From Peteryoungia ipomoeae (GTDB lineage Bacteria; Pseudomonadota; Alphaproteobacteria; Rhizobiales; Rhizobiaceae), in contig NZ_STGV01000007.1 of the NCBI RefSeq assembly GCF_004912165.1, forward strand, positions 186,001-250,000: a DNA stretch of 64,000 bases. Direction: 5' to 3'. A model generated the notes under the pieces. It had not been told where the DNA came from, did no database searches, and was given only the letters and a program-made list of their open reading frames with translations. Position 1 is the stretch's first letter. Each line of letters opens with the position of its first letter. Positions 1 through 8,996 of this stretch are shown piece after piece. The position numbers were made by a program, and so were the translations under genes.

Positions 1-124
1 TGTTGGCCGTGGTCTTCTTGTGGTCGAGCCGCTGTGCCGCGACGACCAGATTGGCGCCTTGCTGCATCACGATCTGCTGGGCGCGCACCATCGCCCAGGT
101 TTCAATGTCGTTGTTGTCCGTCAT
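1..124 (-). CDS. hypothetical protein, truncated by the window edge
   Basis: An open frame on the minus strand starts with ATG at 122-124 and runs off the left edge, giving about 41 N-terminal residues (begins MTDNNDIETW). The visible part is hydrophilic and could be helical. There is no signal peptide and no family I recognise. The codons look like real coding sequence, but without the rest of the gene no function can be given. The short frame just upstream (about 121-330) ends on an ATGA overlapping this start. It looks non-coding and I do not call it. Confidence 0.45.
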   Translation of the reverse strand, partial: MTDNNDIETWAMVRAQQIVMQQGANLVVAAQRLDHKKTTAN

Positions 125-381
125 GTCCGCATCCCAGCTAAGTCATTTAGCCCCGTGAGCCGCCCGAATCGGCTCTTCCATGAATCTATTTGAATGTGCG
201 GGTGGCTGGAATCGGCATCCAAAAAAAGTCTTCGAAAACAGGAAAGATAACTTGCGCTTTTAAAAGCCACTTGCGTAGCGACGCTGATGCCTGCGGGCAA
301 GGTGAACAGAAAGATGTCACCTTGCGTCATCGGTTCAATTGCTCTGGCAGGCTCCGCCCTTTCCGGTCACCTGCCTTCGGT

Positions 382-693
382 TCAGGCAGCCGTCCGGTTG
401 CCGGGAAGAAAGCTCGGCCGGCGAGACGGATCGTTGCATTGGCGCATGCCGACATCCTGGGCGGCGATCAGAAAGGCCTTGCGGGCGAGTTCCTTGCCGC
501 CGGCACCCCGCAACGCATTTCGGCAGAATTTCAGCGCGTGTTCATAGGGCTGGCCCCTGCGGGTCGGCCACTCTGCATCGAGAAAATCGAAGGCATCATA
601 GGCATTGGTGAAACGGCGCGTCAGTCCGCAGGGGAGCTGCAGTTCGACTGGGACGGTCCAGGTGAAATCGGCTTCTGTCATTCCTGTCTCCAT
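382..693 (-). CDS. DUF982 domain protein
   Basis: A 103-residue protein with the layout of the rhizobial DUF982 family. A short beta-rich start (PVELQLP) is followed by an alignment block with AYDAFDFL, the DAEWPTRRGQPYEHAL segment and an alanine-rich helix (ARKAFLIAAQDVG). The family is small, cytoplasmic and often multicopy in Rhizobium, and its biochemical role is unknown. The start at 693 has a G-rich stretch six bases upstream; a second ATG four codons in (681) is also possible. It has no obvious operon partner: the kinase on the same strand ends about 95 bases away. Confidence 0.8.
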   Translation of the reverse strand: METGMTEADFTWTVPVELQLPCGLTRRFTNAYDAFDFLDAEWPTRRGQPYEHALKFCRNALRGAGGKELARKAFLIAAQDVGMRQCNDPSRRPSFLPGNRTAA

Positions 694-787
694 TTGGCAC
701 CCCCAAACTCTCAGGCGTTCAGATCGGTTCCCATCAGACAGAAAAATCGGGGGCTTTCGATGAAGATAATTGGGCCGTTCAATGATC

Positions 788-1615
788 TCATTGCGGCTGG
801 CGTCGTGAGAGCCACTCTGCCGTCACACTATTCGCGTGACGGACGGCTTTTTCCACCGGCATGTCGCGGAGCAGGCCATCCAGCAAGCCCGCGCTGAAGT
901 TGTCGCCGGCACCGATAGTGTCGCGGACGACGAGCGGGTTTTCGATCGTCACGGCGGTGGTGCCTTGGCCATCCGCAATATGCACGGCACCCGGTCCATC
1001 GGTCATGACCAGATGTTTGAGCCGATCACCGGCAAGCTCGCTGGCCAGCTGCCAGATCTGGCGGAGCGTCATGTCCGGCAGGTCGGCCTTCGAGCCAATG
1101 ATCACGTCGGCTGGGCGCGGAGTGGCCTTGCGCAGCGGAAGCTGGGAGATGGAGAGCTTGGCCTGGAGCATGGAGGCTATGGCGGCCTCTGGCAGATGCG
1201 GCGTGTTGACGTAAATCGCCTTTGCTCTGACGGGGCGAGAAAGGGGAATGTTGCGGGCGAGTTTGCCTTCGCTCGCAAGAATGGTTCGCTCGCCTTCGGG
1301 ATCGAGCAGAATATCGGTGATCTCGGTCTGTCCCTCCTGAAGGGCCATCAAGCGCGTGTCCAGCCCTTCTGCTGCCATGCGATCGAGGGCTTGCCGGCCG
1401 GTTTCGTCTTGCGCAAGGGTGGAGACGATCAAGACGCGGTGTCCGAGTTCGACCAGGCGACGCGCAGTGAAGTATCCGCCGCCGCCGAGCCGTGTTTCGC
1501 GCTGCTTCCACAGGATGCGCGCCCCGGACCGCAATGGCTCGGCCAGATGCCAGATCCGGTCATGATTGACATGGCCGATGACGACGACCTCCGGCATTGC
1601 GGCGTCTGCTGTCAT
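788..1615 (-). CDS. PfkB-family carbohydrate kinase
   Basis: A ribokinase-fold sugar kinase of 275 residues. The N-terminal strand VVVIGHVNHD (about residues 9-18) and the GGGG motif near residue 44 form the sugar site. The C-terminal signature DTIGAGDNF (about 232-240) is the anion hole with the catalytic Asp near 238. At 275 residues it is a little shorter than the usual 300 or so. Its ATG overlaps the stop of the upstream LacI regulator (ATGA at 1612-1615), so the two genes are translationally coupled. Such kinases phosphorylate a sugar or nucleoside. The substrate is not visible here and is presumably the ligand of the LacI/thuAB locus. Confidence 0.85.
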   Translation of the reverse strand: MTADAAMPEVVVIGHVNHDRIWHLAEPLRSGARILWKQRETRLGGGGYFTARRLVELGHRVLIVSTLAQDETGRQALDRMAAEGLDTRLMALQEGQTEITDILLDPEGERTILASEGKLARNIPLSRPVRAKAIYVNTPHLPEAAIASMLQAKLSISQLPLRKATPRPADVIIGSKADLPDMTLRQIWQLASELAGDRLKHLVMTDGPGAVHIADGQGTTAVTIENPLVVRDTIGAGDNFSAGLLDGLLRDMPVEKAVRHANSVTAEWLSRRQPQ

Positions 1616-2640
1616 GGCGTGGGCTCCTTCGGTGCCGGCCGGCTGCTGTCGCGCAAGATAAGGTCAACCGGCCAGAGTTCGGCAATGTCTGAGGGCTTTC
1701 GACCGTCCAGCATCTGCAGCAGGAGGTCGGCGATCTCGCGCCCGGCTGCACGGATCGAAGATCGCGTCGTTGAGAGAGCAGGGGTCATGGTTTCCGCCGT
1801 CAGATAAGGAAAGACGTCATCATGCGCCACGACAGAAATATCGGAGCCGACAGCCAGGCCGAGGCTTCTCGCGGCCCGGTAGATACCGAGCGCCGTCATC
1901 ATCGATCCGGCGACGAAGGCGGTCGGTCGGGCTTGTTTCGACAGCGCAGTGCTGGCGAAGCGGAATCCCGTTTCATCGGAGAAGGTGCCGTGGTGGACGA
2001 GTGTCTCGTCATAGGCGATCCGTCGTGCCTGCAGTGCCGTGCGATAACCGTGATCGCGATCCCTCGCGAAGGTGTAGTTGTCGGGTCCGTTGATCAGGCA
2101 GATGCGTCTATGCCCGAGATCGAGCAGGTGATCCGTGGCGCGCCGGGTCACCGCCTCGTTGTCAATGTCGAGCCAGGCATGCGGCACGGTCGTCAGCGAA
2201 CGCCCATGCACGATGAAGGGGATTTTCAGCCGGTCGAGCAAGGCGATCCGCGGGTCGTCCGGCACGGGGGAGTGGATGACGACGGCATCGACCCGGCGGC
2301 TTTGCGCGAGCCGCCGGAACACCTGCAACTCGTCCACGGTCTCGTGTTCGCCCATTGGAATGAGGAGAATATCCAGCTCCCCACCGCTCAGCCGCTCGGC
2401 CATGCCATTGATGAATTCGGAGAACTGGTAGTCGCCGGCGCGGGTCATCGCGACACCAATCGCGCCCGCCCGGCCCGTGGCAAGCCGCACGGCATTGACG
2501 TCGGGATGGTAGCCCAGACGGGCCGCTTCCGCCTCCACCCGCTTGCGCGTCTTGTCGCTCACCTCCGGATAGCCGCTCAGCGCCCGGCTGACGGTGGTCG
2601 GTGAGAGGCCGATCTGGGCAGCGAAGTCCTTCAGTTTCAT
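1612..2640 (-). CDS. LacI-family transcriptional regulator
   Basis: A 342-residue LacI/GalR regulator. The N-terminus (residues 1-25) has the helix-turn-helix AAQIGLSPTTVSRALSGY, followed by the hinge and a periplasmic-binding-protein-like ligand domain. It lies divergent from the thuA/thuB-like pair and upstream of a sugar kinase in the same operon, so it probably represses both units in response to a sugar. The 339-base divergent region carries two copies of AAAGCGCTTTCAAA, a classic LacI-type palindrome and the likely binding site. The position resembles thuR of the trehalose locus of Sinorhizobium, but no ABC transporter is present here, so orthology is not claimed. Confidence 0.92.
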   Translation of the reverse strand: MKLKDFAAQIGLSPTTVSRALSGYPEVSDKTRKRVEAEAARLGYHPDVNAVRLATGRAGAIGVAMTRAGDYQFSEFINGMAERLSGGELDILLIPMGEHETVDELQVFRRLAQSRRVDAVVIHSPVPDDPRIALLDRLKIPFIVHGRSLTTVPHAWLDIDNEAVTRRATDHLLDLGHRRICLINGPDNYTFARDRDHGYRTALQARRIAYDETLVHHGTFSDETGFRFASTALSKQARPTAFVAGSMMTALGIYRAARSLGLAVGSDISVVAHDDVFPYLTAETMTPALSTTRSSIRAAGREIADLLLQMLDGRKPSDIAELWPVDLILRDSSRPAPKEPTP

Positions 2641-2726
2641 CCGGTGGAATTGTCCTTTGGCTGGAGCGGCTGATCGATCCTTATTTCACGGGCGGCGCGA
2701 CCATGGCAAGATTATCCAGCGATCCG

Positions 2727-2740
2727 TCAAAGCGCTTTCA
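2727..2740. promoter_or_regulatory. LacI-type operator 1
   Basis: A palindromic core AAAGCGCTTT (2729-2738) sits inside AAAGCGCTTTCAAA, the central-CpG form typical of LacI/GalR sites. It lies about 90 bases upstream of the LacI start codon. The same 14-mer recurs at 2881-2894. Confidence 0.75.
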
Positions 2741-2876
2741 AAGCCTGCTCGCGGCTCTCATTGATGTATTTGCCTTCGGCGCGGGTCGCCATCTTCGATC
2801 GCGCGAAGATCTCGCGGGGCGGCCGGCGTGGGGGAAGGGCCGGGAAAAAAATCTGGTCCGTGACCGTCTGCCGCAC

Positions 2877-2894
2877 TTGAAAGCGCTTTCAAAA
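2877..2894. promoter_or_regulatory. LacI-type operator 2
   Basis: TTGAAAAGCGCTTTCAAA contains the same AAAGCGCTTTCAAA 14-mer as operator 1, with a perfect AAAGCGCTTT core at 2881-2890. It sits about 90 bases upstream of the thuA-like GTG start. The two sites are placed almost symmetrically, one in front of each divergent gene, which suits joint repression and perhaps looping. Confidence 0.78.
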
Positions 2895-2979
2895 TATCTC
2901 CATATTTCCGTCCGATAGACGGTTGCCGTCCAACCGGTGAAAGCTATCTTTCGCACCGTGCACACAAAGGAGATGGAGC

Positions 2980-3765
2980 GTGTCGATCAAAACAGTTGTC
3001 TGGGGCGAGAACATCCATGAGCGGGAAAATGCCGTGGTTCGTTCGATCTATCCCGATGGAATGCACACGGCCATTGCCGCCGCTCTCAACCGCGATGACG
3101 GCATCGATGCCAGCGCCGCGACGCTGCAGGAGCCGGAGCACGGCCTTTCGGAAGCGCGGCTTGCGGAAACGGATGTGCTGATCTGGTGGGGCCACAAGGC
3201 GCATGGCGATGTGTCCGACGAGATCGTCGAGCGGGTCGCCAAACGCGTCTGGGAAGGCATGGGTCTGATCGTCCTGCATTCGGGACATTTTTCCAAGCCG
3301 TTCAAGCGGCTGATGGGCACGCCTTGCGCACTGAAATGGCGCGAGGCCGGCGAGCGCGAGCGTATCTGGACGGTCAATCCGGGACACCCGATTGCAGCAG
3401 GCATTCCAGAGAACTTCGTCCTCGAGAACGAGGAAATGTACGGCGAATTCTTCTCCGTGCCGGAGCCGCTCGAGACGGTATTCATCTCGTGGTTCGCCGG
3501 TGGGGAGGTCTTCCGTTCGGGCCTCACCTGGCGTCGCGGCGCCGGCAATATCTTCTACTTCCGTCCGGGTCACGAGACCTATCCCACCTATCACGACGCC
3601 ACCGTGCAGCAGGTGATCAGCAATGCGGTGAAATGGGCCTACAATCCCATGCCGCGCTACATGGCCGTGCATGACGCGCCGAATGTGCCGGTCGAGCAGG
3701 CGCTCGAGCCGATCACCGAGCGTGGACCCCGCCTGCATCAGGATGGCGAGGAAGGATACAAATGA
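2980..3765 (+). CDS. ThuA-like protein (trehalose utilisation family)
   Basis: A 261-residue protein of the ThuA family, which has a glutamine-amidotransferase-like fold. Visible hallmarks are [13 protein letters not shown] (about residue 67), the [20 protein letters not shown] block (about 98-117) and [13 protein letters not shown] (about 195-208). In Sinorhizobium, ThuA and ThuB take part in oxidation of trehalose and related disaccharides to 3-keto derivatives. GTG is chosen as the start because AAAGGAG lies seven bases upstream. The stop overlaps the next start (ATGA at 3762-3765), so thuA/thuB coupling is kept. Without a transporter the true substrate is uncertain. Confidence 0.85.
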   Translation: MSIKTVVWGENIHERENAVVRSIYPDGMHTAIAAALNRDDGIDASAATLQEPEHGLSEARLAETDVLIWWGHKAHGDVSDEIVERVAKRVWEGMGLIVLHSGHFSKPFKRLMGTPCALKWREAGERERIWTVNPGHPIAAGIPENFVLENEEMYGEFFSVPEPLETVFISWFAGGEVFRSGLTWRRGAGNIFYFRPGHETYPTYHDATVQQVISNAVKWAYNPMPRYMAVHDAPNVPVEQALEPITERGPRLHQDGEEGYK

Positions 3766-4820
3766 GCTCCAATCCCATTCGCCTGCTGATCCTCGGCACC
3801 GGCGGCATGGCCAATTCCCATGTTCTGAATTTTTCGACCATCTCGGGTGTGCAACTCGTGGCGGCCGTCGATCTCGACCTTGCGACGGTTCGCGCCTTCG
3901 CGGCCCGGCACGATATTCCCAACACCTTCACCTCGCTGGACGAGGCGATCGCATGGGGGCAGTTCGATGCGGTCACGAACGTGACGCCGGACCGCGTTCA
4001 TCACCCCACGACGCTCAAGCTGCTCGCTGCAGGCAAGCATGTGATGTGCGAGAAGCCGCTGGCGGAAAACTATGCCAAGGCCGACGAGATGGCGACGGCG
4101 GCGGAAGCCTGCGGCCTGATCAACATGGTCAATCTCACCTATCGCAATGTGGCGCAGGTGCAGAAGGCTCGCCAGATGGTGGTCAATGGCGAGATCGGTA
4201 AGGTCCGCCATATCGAGGCCTCCTATCTGCAGAGCTGGCTGGTTTCGAAGGCCTGGGGCGACTGGGCGAGCGAGAGCCAGTGGCTCTGGCGGCTGTCGAC
4301 CAAACACGGCTCGAACGGCGTGCTGGGCGATGTCGGTATCCATATCCTCGATTTCGCCGGCTATGGTGCGGCCACCGATATCGATCATGTCTTTGCGCGG
4401 TTGAAGACCTTCGACAAGGCGCCGGGCAACAGGATCGGCGAATATGATCTGGACGCCAATGACAGCTTCACCATGACGGCCGAGTTTACCAACGGTGCCA
4501 TGGGTGTCATCCATGCCAGCCGCTGGGCAACGGGACATCTCAACGAGCTGCGGCTGCGTGTCCATGGCGACAAGGGCGCGCTCGAGGTCATCCATAGGCT
4601 CGACGGGTCGAGCCTTCGGGCCTGCCTGCAGGAAGATGTCGAAAAGGCCGTCTGGCGCGAGATCGAGGTCGATCCGGTCGAAACGAACTATCAGAAGTTC
4701 ATCGCCGGCATCCGCTCCGGTTACGCGCAGGAGCCGAGCTTCCGTCATGCGGCAGACCTGCAGAAGATCCTCGATCTCGCCATGCTGACGGAAGTCGAGC
4801 GCCGCGAACTCGCAGTCTAG
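3762..4820 (+). CDS. Gfo/Idh/MocA-family oxidoreductase (ThuB-like)
   Basis: A 352-residue NAD(P)-dependent dehydrogenase. The N-terminal Rossmann motif is GTGGMANSH (about residues 12-20), the family signature CEKPLAEN lies near residue 95 with the catalytic Lys, and the C-terminal half has the usual alpha/beta domain with [10 protein letters not shown] (about 191-200). It overlaps the ThuA-like gene by four bases. ThuB-type enzymes oxidise sugar hydroxyls at C3, so the pair probably oxidises a sugar or disaccharide. It is controlled by the LacI regulator upstream. Confidence 0.85.
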   Translation: MSSNPIRLLILGTGGMANSHVLNFSTISGVQLVAAVDLDLATVRAFAARHDIPNTFTSLDEAIAWGQFDAVTNVTPDRVHHPTTLKLLAAGKHVMCEKPLAENYAKADEMATAAEACGLINMVNLTYRNVAQVQKARQMVVNGEIGKVRHIEASYLQSWLVSKAWGDWASESQWLWRLSTKHGSNGVLGDVGIHILDFAGYGAATDIDHVFARLKTFDKAPGNRIGEYDLDANDSFTMTAEFTNGAMGVIHASRWATGHLNELRLRVHGDKGALEVIHRLDGSSLRACLQEDVEKAVWREIEVDPVETNYQKFIAGIRSGYAQEPSFRHAADLQKILDLAMLTEVERRELAV

Positions 4821-4841
4821 CGCCCGCAAAGCCGACCAACG

Positions 4842-4875
4842 AAAACGCCGCCCGAGGAGGTTCGGGCGGCGTTTC
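4842..4875. terminator. rho-independent, probably bidirectional terminator
   Basis: A perfect 13-bp stem (4843-4855 with 4862-4874, arm AAACGCCGCCCGA) and a six-base loop lie between the convergent thuB-like gene and idhA. The A and T runs of the stem give a short U-tract in both directions. Confidence 0.8.
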
Positions 4876-4917
4876 CAGACTGCACCGCCCGCAAGCGGCG
4901 CAGGATCCCGTGCGTCG

Positions 4918-5919
4918 TCAGTAGCTGACGGTCACCGCAGACTTGTCCTTGGCCGACTTCACCGCCGCATCGGCAAGCGCCAGCGCGATCAGACCGTCTT
5001 CGGCCGAAGGTGCCATTGGTGTGCCGTTCTCCAGTGCGTCGATGAAGGCGGAGATCTCGGCCGCGTAAGCTGCCGTGTAGCGGGTCATGAAGAAATCATG
5101 CAGCGGCGGGCGGGTATAGCCGTCCTTGTTGGCGACTTCGATCGAGACGGGGCGCTGGTTTTCAGCCGAGACCGATCCCAGCGAGCCGTGGACTTCGATG
5201 CGCTGGTCATAGCCGTAGGATGCCCGGCGCGAGTTGGAGATGATCGCCTGGCGGCCACTCTTCGTCGTCAGGATCAGCGAGGCGCTGTCATAGTCACCCA
5301 GTTCGCCGATCTTCGGGTCCACGAGCACGGAGGCCGAGGCTTGAACGGTCTCGATCTCTTCGCCGAGCAGGAAGCGCGCCATGTCGAAGTCGTGGATGGT
5401 CATGTCGCGGAAGATGCCGCCGGAGACCTTGATATATTCAGCCGGCGGGGCGCCCGGATCGCGGCTGGTGATCGTCACCATCTCGACCTTGCCGATCGAG
5501 CCCTTGTCGATTTCCTTGCGCACGGCCTGGAAATGCGGGTCGAAGCGGCGATTGAAGCCGAGCATGACCTTGCCGCCAACGGCGCGCACGGTTTCAAGGC
5601 AGGCCTTCGCGCGCGCAACGTCCAGATCGATCGGCTTTTCGCAGAAGATTGCCTTGCCGGCCTTGGCGAAGCGCTCGATCAGGTCGGCATGGGTATTGGT
5701 CGGCGTGCAGATGATGACGGCATTGATGTCCTTGTCGGCTTCGATCTCCTCGATCGTCTTCACCGCGCAGCCGGTCTGGGCGGCGATTGCGTTTGCGGCT
5801 TCCGCAAAGGCGTCGGCAACGGCGACGAGTTTCGCGCGCTTGTCCTCGGCGATCGCCTTTGCGTGCACCTTGCCGATACGACCTGCGCCGAGAAGCGCCA
5901 GCTTCGTGACCATGTTCAT
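4918..5919 (-). CDS. idhA: inositol 2-dehydrogenase
   Basis: A 333-residue NAD-dependent myo-inositol 2-dehydrogenase (IolG/IdhA), which oxidises myo-inositol to 2-keto-myo-inositol (scyllo-inosose), the first step of inositol catabolism. It shows GAGRIG (residues 11-16), CEKP with Lys95, and RDMTIHDFDMA with Asp172 and His176. These correspond to the catalytic Lys/Asp/His triad known from the Bacillus enzyme. It is divergent from iolR-iolCDEB, and the shared upstream region has a GGAA-N6-TTCT site. Length and family match fully. Confidence 0.95.
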   Translation of the reverse strand: MNMVTKLALLGAGRIGKVHAKAIAEDKRAKLVAVADAFAEAANAIAAQTGCAVKTIEEIEADKDINAVIICTPTNTHADLIERFAKAGKAIFCEKPIDLDVARAKACLETVRAVGGKVMLGFNRRFDPHFQAVRKEIDKGSIGKVEMVTITSRDPGAPPAEYIKVSGGIFRDMTIHDFDMARFLLGEEIETVQASASVLVDPKIGELGDYDSASLILTTKSGRQAIISNSRRASYGYDQRIEVHGSLGSVSAENQRPVSIEVANKDGYTRPPLHDFFMTRYTAAYAAEISAFIDALENGTPMAPSAEDGLIALALADAAVKSAKDKSAVTVSY

Positions 5920-6033
5920 TTCCTCCCTTGACGCCTTCCTCTTTCGTCAGGAGGCGGCGATTGTGCTGTGCTGGAGCGCTTCGTGACGACGCCGGATTTC
6001 TATTCCATTTGTCGCTGGCAAAAACGACGTTTT

Positions 6034-6047
6034 GGAATATATGTTCT
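6034..6047. promoter_or_regulatory. candidate IolR operator
   Basis: GGAA-TATATG-TTCT lies in the idhA/iolR divergent region. From memory, Sinorhizobium IolR recognises GGAA-N6-TTCC, so this is a 7-of-8 match. It lies about 70 bases upstream of the iolR ATG. Confidence 0.55.
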
Positions 6048-6116
6048 ATTTTGCTAGATCGTGGCACGGTTTCTGTCAAGCGTGACGATCTGGCGGTGTG
6101 CGGTAATGGAGAGGCG

Positions 6117-6935
6117 ATGAGCGACGCTGGTGGACCACAAACAATCAAGGCGTTCGAGGACCGGCTGCTGGAGGTCTCCGGCGCCTTGCCGAAGCGACTG
6201 AAGCAATGCGCCGATTATGTCGCGGCCAACAAGGACCGCATCGCCGTGTCGACGGTCGCGGAAATGGCGGAAGGGGCGGGCGTCCAGCCGTCGGCCTTCA
6301 TGCGGTTTTGCCAGATCATGGGTTTTTCGGGCTTTTCCGAGATGCAGAAACTGTTTCGCGAAAACTTCGTCGGCGGCTGGCCGGATTATTCGACGCGGCT
6401 GCAGCACCTGCGCGAAAAGGCGGAAGGGTCGCCTTCGGCGCTGCTCGCCGAGTTCGTCGAAGCGGGGCGAATGTCGCTGGAAAACCTTGTGCAGACCGTT
6501 GATCCGCAGGCGCTGGAGGCGGCCGTCCAGCAGTTGGCCGACGCGCGCATGATCCATATCATCGGCTTGCGCCGGTCCTTCCCTGTCGCGAGCTACATGG
6601 CCTATGCCTTCGAGAAGATGGGCGTGCCGGCCATGTTGCACAGTGTCGTCGGGCGGCTCGACAATCACCATGCCATCCGGCCGGGGGATGCGCTCCTCGC
6701 GGTAACCTTCTCGCCGTACTCAGCCGAGACCCTGGAGCTCGTTGATGAGGTCCGGGCGCGGGGCGTCCCTGTCGTCGCCGTCACCGACACCGTCGTCAGC
6801 CCGCTGCGGCGCATGGGGGCAACGCTGCTGTCCGTTTCCGAGGTCGATTTCGGCGCCTTCCGCTCGTTGTCAGCCACGCTCTGTCTTGCAATCGCGCTGT
6901 CCGTTGCCGTCGGCACGGCCCGTCCGGATGAGTGA
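6117..6935 (+). CDS. iolR: RpiR/MurR-family regulator of inositol catabolism
   Basis: A 272-residue RpiR-family regulator with an N-terminal HTH_6 domain (residues 1-80, VAEMAEGAGVQPSAFMRFCQ) and a C-terminal SIS sugar-phosphate-binding domain (about 125-260, with TFSPYSAETLELV). I start it at the ATG at 6117, preceded by AATGGAGAGG. The frame is open further upstream, but that part does not look like the family. It sits directly ahead of iolCDEB and divergent from idhA, the arrangement seen in Sinorhizobium, where IolR represses the iol genes until an inositol breakdown intermediate releases it. Confidence 0.92.
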   Translation: MSDAGGPQTIKAFEDRLLEVSGALPKRLKQCADYVAANKDRIAVSTVAEMAEGAGVQPSAFMRFCQIMGFSGFSEMQKLFRENFVGGWPDYSTRLQHLREKAEGSPSALLAEFVEAGRMSLENLVQTVDPQALEAAVQQLADARMIHIIGLRRSFPVASYMAYAFEKMGVPAMLHSVVGRLDNHHAIRPGDALLAVTFSPYSAETLELVDEVRARGVPVVAVTDTVVSPLRRMGATLLSVSEVDFGAFRSLSATLCLAIALSVAVGTARPDE

Positions 6936-6961
6936 ACGTCCGTATTGAAATTCAAAAAAAT

Positions 6962-6975
6962 AGAATTTATAGTCC
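6962..6975. promoter_or_regulatory. weak candidate IolR operator before iolC
   Basis: AGAA-TTTATA-GTCC, a 6-of-8 match to GGAA-N6-TTCC, lies in the AT-rich gap between iolR and iolC, about 80 bases upstream of the iolC start. It is plausible only because of the position. Confidence 0.3.
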
Positions 6976-7055
6976 ATTTTGACGGTGGCCGTTCCAAACG
7001 TATCGGATGGTCGCGAGGCGGGGCTGGAGACCTCGTATTGTAGGGAGGAATAGAC

Positions 7056-8996
7056 TTGGCTTCGCTCGATCTGATCACGATCGGTCGCTCATCCGTGGAC
7101 CTTTACGGGGCCCAGGTTGGCGGACGGCTGGAGGACATGGCCTCCTTCAATAAATATATTGGTGGTTCGCCGACCAATATTGCTGCCGGTACGGCGCGGC
7201 TCGGCCTGAAGTCGGCATTGATCACCCGCGTCGGCGACGAGCATATGGGGCGCTTCATCCGCGAGCAGCTGGTGGGCGAGGGCGTCGATGTTCGCGGCGT
7301 GAAGACCGACAAGGAGCGCCTGACCGCGCTCGTATTGCTCGGCATCCGAGACGAACACCAGTTTCCGCTGATCTTCTACCGCGAGAACTGCGCCGACATG
7401 GCGCTTTCCGAAGAGGATATCGATCCGGATTTCGTCGCCGAGGCGCGCTGCGTCTGCGTGACGGGCACGCATCTGTCCAATCCGCGCACCGAACAGGCCG
7501 TGCTGAAGGCGCTGGAAATCGCGCGCCAGTCGGGCGGCTTGACCGCGCTCGACATCGACTATCGCCCCAATCTCTGGGGGCTGGCCGGCCATGGCGATGG
7601 CGAAAGCCGGTTCGTCCAGTCCGCCAAGGTAACCACCAAGCTTCAGTCGACGCTGCATCTGTTCAACCTGATCGTCGGAACCGAGGAAGAGTTCCACATT
7701 GCCGGCGGCTCGACCGATACGATCGAAGCCCTGCGCGCCGTTCGCCAGGTGTCGCCCGCGACGCTGGTGTGCAAGCGTGGGCCGATGGGCGCGGTGGTGT
7801 TCGAGGATGCCATTCCCGACAGCCTCGACGACGGCCAGACCGGCGAAGGCTTCCCGATCGAAGTGTTCAACGTGCTCGGTGCCGGCGACGGCTTCATGTC
7901 TGGCCTGCTGAAAGGTTGGCTGACCGGCGAAGACTGGCCGACCAGCCTGAAATTCGCCAATGCCTGCGGCGCCTTTGCCGTGTCGCGGCACGGCTGCACG
8001 CCGGCCTATCCGAGCTGGGAGGAACTGCAATATTTCTTCCGCACCGGCATCCGGAACAAGGCGTTGCGCAAGGACGAAGCGCTGGAGCAGGTGCACTGGT
8101 CGACGAACCGCAAGGGTGACTGGTCGACCATGCGGGTCTTCGCCTTCGATCATCGCATGCAGCTCGAAGCCATGACAAAAGAGATCGGCGTTTCCGACGA
8201 CCGGATCGGCGATTTCAAGAATCTTTGCCTTGATGCCGCACTCGGCGTCTCTGCTGGACAGCCGGGTTACGGTCTTCTCTGCGACAGCCGTGTCGGGCGA
8301 GATGCGCTTTACCGCGCCGCCGGCCAGGGCCTGTGGATCGGTCGTCCCGTCGAATGGCCGGGTTCGCGGCCCCTGACGCTGGAGCCGGAAATCGGCCCCG
8401 ATTTCGGCGGGCTGGTCGAATGGCCGGTTGAGCACGTCGTCAAGGTGCTGTGCTTCTATCATCCTGATGACACGGCCGAAATGAAGGCCGGGCAGGAAGA
8501 GACGGTGAAGCGGCTGTTCCATGCCGCACGCCGCAACCGGCTGGAATTCCTTCTCGAGGTCATTCCGTCCAAGGTCGGCTCCACGGATGACGAGACGACG
8601 GCCAGGATCATCGACCGTTTCTACGAGATCGGCGTCTATCCCGACTGGTGGAAGCTGGAGCCGATGAAGACGAAGGCATCCTGGGCCAATGCCTGTGCCG
8701 CCATCGAGCGCCACGACCAGCACACGCGCGGCATTGTCGTGCTTGGCCTCGATGCACCCCAGGCGGAGCTTGAAGAAAGCTTCCAGCTTGCGGCTGGCTT
8801 TGATCTGGTCAAGGGTTTTGCGGTGGGGCGGACGATTTTCGCCGATGCCGCGCGCAAGTGGCTTTCCGGCACGATCAGCGATGCCGAGGCCGTAGAGGAC
8901 ATGGCGGCGCGTTATCGGAGCCTTTGCGGCATCTGGGATGAGGCGCGGGCAAAGGCGCAAGCGGGGGCTGTTGCCGCCAAGGGAGAACAGGCATGA
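7056..8996 (+). CDS. iolC: 5-dehydro-2-deoxygluconokinase fused to DUF2090 domain
   Basis: A 646-residue two-domain protein. Residues 1 to about 325 are the PfkB-type kinase IolC (GGSPTNIA near residue 36, GAGDGF near residue 275), which phosphorylates 2-deoxy-5-keto-gluconate. Residues from about 335 form the DUF2090 domain, an aldolase-like barrel (FAFDHRMQLEAM, FDLVKGFAVGRTIF) usual in proteobacterial IolC fusions. The DUF2090 part may cover the IolJ aldolase step, since no separate iolJ is present; that is inference. The start is TTG at 7056 with GGGAGGAA six bases upstream. The last bases overlap iolD (ATGA). Confidence 0.95.
   Translation: MASLDLITIGRSSVDLYGAQVGGRLEDMASFNKYIGGSPTNIAAGTARLGLKSALITRVGDEHMGRFIREQLVGEGVDVRGVKTDKERLTALVLLGIRDEHQFPLIFYRENCADMALSEEDIDPDFVAEARCVCVTGTHLSNPRTEQAVLKALEIARQSGGLTALDIDYRPNLWGLAGHGDGESRFVQSAKVTTKLQSTLHLFNLIVGTEEEFHIAGGSTDTIEALRAVRQVSPATLVCKRGPMGAVVFEDAIPDSLDDGQTGEGFPIEVFNVLGAGDGFMSGLLKGWLTGEDWPTSLKFANACGAFAVSRHGCTPAYPSWEELQYFFRTGIRNKALRKDEALEQVHWSTNRKGDWSTMRVFAFDHRMQLEAMTKEIGVSDDRIGDFKNLCLDAALGVSAGQPGYGLLCDSRVGRDALYRAAGQGLWIGRPVEWPGSRPLTLEPEIGPDFGGLVEWPVEHVVKVLCFYHPDDTAEMKAGQEETVKRLFHAARRNRLEFLLEVIPSKVGSTDDETTARIIDRFYEIGVYPDWWKLEPMKTKASWANACAAIERHDQHTRGIVVLGLDAPQAELEESFQLAAGFDLVKGFAVGRTIFADAARKWLSGTISDAEAVEDMAARYRSLCGIWDEARAKAQAGAVAAKGEQA

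Larger units (their letters stand above)
2641..2979. promoter_or_regulatory. divergent control region between LacI regulator and thuA-like gene
   Basis: This 339-base stretch has no convincing gene. It holds two copies of a LacI-type operator 152 bases apart (listed separately) and the ribosome binding site AAAGGAG at 2967-2973 for the GTG start at 2980. The short frames that cross it contain the operators and show no protein family. Confidence 0.7.

Noticed and set aside
121-330. A 69-residue frame ending with ATGA overlap on the truncated gene
   Set aside because: Its residue mix and lack of any motif suggest non-coding sequence; the overlap alone is not enough.
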